From: Opitutus sp. GAS368
GTDB taxonomy: Bacteria; Verrucomicrobiota; Verrucomicrobiia; Opitutales; Opitutaceae
Reading direction: 5' to 3'
Length of the DNA: 58,336 bases
NCBI GenBank assembly: GCA_945906965.1
Contig: CAMDRP010000009.1
Span: forward strand, 1 to 58,336
Shown one piece after another: positions 56,479 through 58,336 of the stretch (positions are counted from its first letter, which is position 1; every line of letters begins with the position of its first letter). Both the position numbers and the translations under genes were made by a program. Under the pieces are notes generated by a model. That model was not told the origin of the DNA, made no database searches, and saw only the letters and a list, made by a program, of their open reading frames with translations.

Positions 56479-56835
56479 TAATCGGCTGTTTTGCCCATTT
56501 TTTCCCACTAGCTCAGATCGTATTTCTAGCAGGAGAAATCGATTTATTGGGTTTCTCACGTTTTCCGAAAATATCTGATTTTCGCGTCAAAGGTGTAGAA
56601 AAAAGGTGTAGAACAGGATTATGTCATAAATTGTTGATAGAAATATTTATCTGATTAATTTGAGCTTGTGACCGATGACTCTTGGTTTAGCTTAACTATT
56701 TTAGATCACACTAGATTTAGAGGAGGGGGGCGGGGGCGATATTCACGCACCCAAGTCTAATTAAAATGGATAGGCTATTATAAAAAAATAACTAAATTCG
56801 GCTGTTTACGTTTCCGCCTGGGCAGGCCTTCCTTT
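56479..56835. other. non-coding island-boundary DNA with short repeats
   Basis: No gene is supported. The stretch holds a perfect stem CGAAAAT (56566-56572) with ATTTTCG (56578-56584), and two copies of GGTGTAGAA spaced 13 bp apart (56592-56600 and 56605-56613). Short repeats of this kind next to an att core could be integrase arm sites. No integrase gene is visible. Confidence 0.45.
56592..56613. repeat. tandem direct repeat GGTGTAGAA x2
   Basis: The nonamer GGTGTAGAA occurs twice with a 13-bp period, about 115-135 bp after the tRNA break. It is a candidate integrase arm-binding site. Confidence 0.4.
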
Positions 56836-56904
56836 GTGCGTTTTTGGCGCCGTTCGTTCATCTCTCCGGTGATGTTACTTTTAGAGGCCCTACTTTCGGT
56901 ACAT

Positions 56905-57885
56905 ATGGTTAAAGAACGAATTGTCTCTGATGTAGGCGCGATTGACTCACGAGCTCGCGATTGGTTAAGTTCTCGAGACGTGATTACGCTCACCCAAGCA
57001 ATAGATGTACTCTACCGCTTAAACGTTGGCGTGGTGGGGACGGGCAGCGAACGCCACGAGCGACCCCATAAGCCGGTGCTACTCCTTGCGGTTCTTGATG
57101 CAATGACTGCGGGTGTGGCAACCCCCGATCGAATCCCCTGGAACGACTGGATCCGCCGCAGATTCGCGCAGTATTTTGAGATCGTGCAGGCAGTTGACGA
57201 CAAATGCACGCCAGAGAATCCCTTCCATTACCTCAAAAGCGACGGCTTCTGGGTAGCCACCAAGCTGACACCGACCGGAGAACAGCCCCTGGAGGCGCCC
57301 CCTAGCGTCGCTGATTCTGATGCCCTACGGGTTAGTGCACGCTTTGTGACCGAGTGGCTGCCTCTCATAGCCGGACCGACTTCCCGTGCCGCCCTGCGAG
57401 AGGCGATTCTCGTGCGTTATTTCCCGGCCTTTATCCCCCAGTTGTCGCTGCTCGCTGAAATCACGGCGGTTGATCAGGTTCTTCCGCAGGAAACGGTTGC
57501 TCGCTCCGCGGCCTTCCGCCGACAGATCCTAGAAATTTATGATTATCAGTGTTGCGCCTGCGGGCTACGCATTTGGATACCAGATCGACAGCTTACCTTC
57601 GTCGATGCAGCTCACGTGATCCCATTTTCGGAGTGCCGCAATGATCACCCCACCAATGGAATCGCATTGTGCAAAAACCATCACTGGGCGATGGATCAGG
57701 GTCTCATCGCTCCGGCGCCTGAGGGAGTGTGGCGCATCTCCCGGGAAGTAGATCCACGACGCTCAAAGGGGGAGGAGGAACTGTCGCACCTCGACCACCA
57801 GCGCTTGCTCATGCCCAGTGAGCCAGCCTACGCGCCTGACATCAAGGGGCTGACGTGGCGGTTTTCGAGGCTCAGGTTGGTTTAA
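56905..57885 (+). CDS. HNH endonuclease, possible type IV (modification-dependent) restriction enzyme
   Basis: The 326-aa protein has an N-terminal region with HERPHKPVLLLAVLDAMTAG and NPFHYLKSDGFW (about residues 50-120), resembling the sulfur-binding domain of ScoMcrA-type phosphorothioate-dependent restriction enzymes. A C-terminal HNH domain follows, with YDYQCCACG (Cys216-Cys219), AAHVIPF (His237), and Asn251...HH259-260 in NGIALCKNHH. The similarity to the SBD is from memory, so modified-DNA specificity is tentative. ATG 56905 is chosen; earlier in-frame ATGs (56872, 56836) would add a hydrophobic leader with no known role. It stands alone beyond the tRNA half, as expected for island cargo. 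Confidence 0.72.
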   Translation: MVKERIVSDVGAIDSRARDWLSSRDVITLTQAIDVLYRLNVGVVGTGSERHERPHKPVLLLAVLDAMTAGVATPDRIPWNDWIRRRFAQYFEIVQAVDDKCTPENPFHYLKSDGFWVATKLTPTGEQPLEAPPSVADSDALRVSARFVTEWLPLIAGPTSRAALREAILVRYFPAFIPQLSLLAEITAVDQVLPQETVARSAAFRRQILEIYDYQCCACGLRIWIPDRQLTFVDAAHVIPFSECRNDHPTNGIALCKNHHWAMDQGLIAPAPEGVWRISREVDPRRSKGEEELSHLDHQRLLMPSEPAYAPDIKGLTWRFSRLRLV

Positions 57886-58273
57886 GTATACGCCATCACG
57901 GTAGAGGGGAGGGGGGTGGGTCCTTTTTAAACGAGCGTTTCTTGAGGGGGGGTCTACGCAGGCAGGCGTTTGAAACTTACTTATTTAACGAGGTAAATCC
58001 TCTACTTATGACACGATTGCCGATTGCGGAGGAGTTCACGGGCTGTTGCTGATTGATCCGCTAAACAATGCATCATTCGAGTGTCTTCCCCTAGTGGGGA
58101 AGGCCGCCAACCGAGCCCTTAAAACGGCCGCGGTGGTCCAGGGATGCGGGCCCACGAGGTCAAAATGACTCCGTGGGTCAAATCCCTGGTAGTGTCTTAA
58201 AAGTTCAGCAAAAAGGCGAATCATGGTAGATGGTTGGGTGACGAAACCTAAAACCACCAATAAAGGAAAAACC
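57886..58273. other. non-coding stretch rich in hairpins
   Basis: Only short unsupported frames occur here. Two clear secondary structures are present: a perfect 7-bp stem CTTCCCC/GGGGAAG (58085-58102) and the long imperfect palindrome at 58138-58189. The stretch may hold the end of a mobile element or regulatory DNA for the gene starting at 58274. Confidence 0.5.
58138..58189. repeat. 52-bp imperfect palindrome
   Basis: The outer stem pairs CCAGGGAT (58138-58145) with ATCCCTGG (58182-58189). An inner stem pairs CCCACG (58151-58156) with CGTGGG (58172-58177), closing on GTCA/TGAC with an AAA loop. There is no T-run, so it is not a simple terminator. It could be a recombination or transposase-binding site. 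Confidence 0.55.
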
Positions 58274-58336
58274 ATGATCCGCCCGAAGCGAAACGATGAA
58301 CCGATTCAGCTAACAAAACAAGATTTGATGAAGCTA
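58274..58336 (+). CDS. start of a gene truncated by the window end
   Basis: ATG 58274 has a good AAAGGAA ribosome-binding site 5-11 nt upstream. The frame stays open for 21 codons to the window edge (MIRPKRNDEPIQLTKQDLMK). Its position after the palindrome suggests a mobile-element gene such as a transposase, but the fragment is too short to identify. Confidence 0.4.
   Translation, partial: MIRPKRNDEPIQLTKQDLMKL

Noticed and set aside
57855-58052. Small ORF after the HNH gene
   Set aside because: It overlaps the HNH 3' end in another frame, has no ribosome-binding site and no recognisable product.
58138-58189. Integron attC site
   Set aside because: The palindrome lacks the GTTRRRY/RYYYAAC core pair, and no integrase or cassette array is present.

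Overview
The window looks like a chromosome segment of a Verrucomicrobiota bacterium, most likely of the order Opitutales (Opitutaceae-like). The grounds are high GC, mostly tight gene packing with many ATGA stop/start overlaps, a pseudopilin cassette of the Verru_Chthon type, an Ig-like secreted metalloprotease with the repeated C-terminal domain I associate with Opitutaceae, and a small B-family DNA polymerase. No species can be named from the sequence alone.

Left part (1-24.9 kb). After the tail of a truncated gene come a TPR protein coupled to a secreted metallo-beta-lactamase-fold protein, an EamA exporter, and a three-gene type III polyketide synthase operon on the minus strand (methyltransferase, FAD oxidoreductase, ketosynthase). 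Then follow dCMP deaminase, YqgE, the metal-free forms of ribosomal proteins bL36 and bL31, a SerB-like phosphatase with a Na+/H+ antiporter, N-acetylglutamate synthase, and proS-clpS-DUF2017. A 6S RNA gene sits at about 14.75-14.93 kb. It is followed by a B-family DNA polymerase, a large membrane protein, a Tat-exported molybdopterin oxidoreductase pair, a DUF5069 protein and RNase R.

Middle part (24.9-46.6 kb). Glycogen synthase precedes a light-damage and flavoprotein run: class I photolyase, an FeS-type (6-4) photolyase, a 52-aa DUF2256 zinc-ribbon protein, a TIGR01777-type epimerase and two FAD amine-oxidase-like proteins. Next are ndk, rimO, a 31-aa very basic protein, a matrixin/Ig secreted protein with a small exported partner, prfC, hisF, an unknown 585-aa protein, rho with an Ala/Pro-rich N-terminus, and acetyl-CoA synthetase.

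Right part (46.7-58.3 kb). A seven-gene pseudopilin cassette carries five prepilin-like proteins, a 1007-aa GspK-like protein and an exported protein. It runs tail to tail into a winged-helix/nucleotidyltransferase pair. The nucleotidyltransferase is interrupted by a single in-frame TGA just before its GGSS motif and has a palindromic operator-like site upstream. Beyond this the sequence turns AT-rich. It contains only the 5' half of an elongator tRNA-Met, broken in the anticodon arm, then a probable type IV-like HNH restriction endonuclease, hairpin-rich non-coding DNA and the start of another gene. This looks like the edge of a genomic island continuing past the window.

The most interesting points are the interrupted nucleotidyltransferase/wHTH pair with its operator, the tRNA-bounded island with the HNH nuclease, the pseudopilin cassette, the 31-aa basic protein, the 6S RNA and the type III PKS operon.
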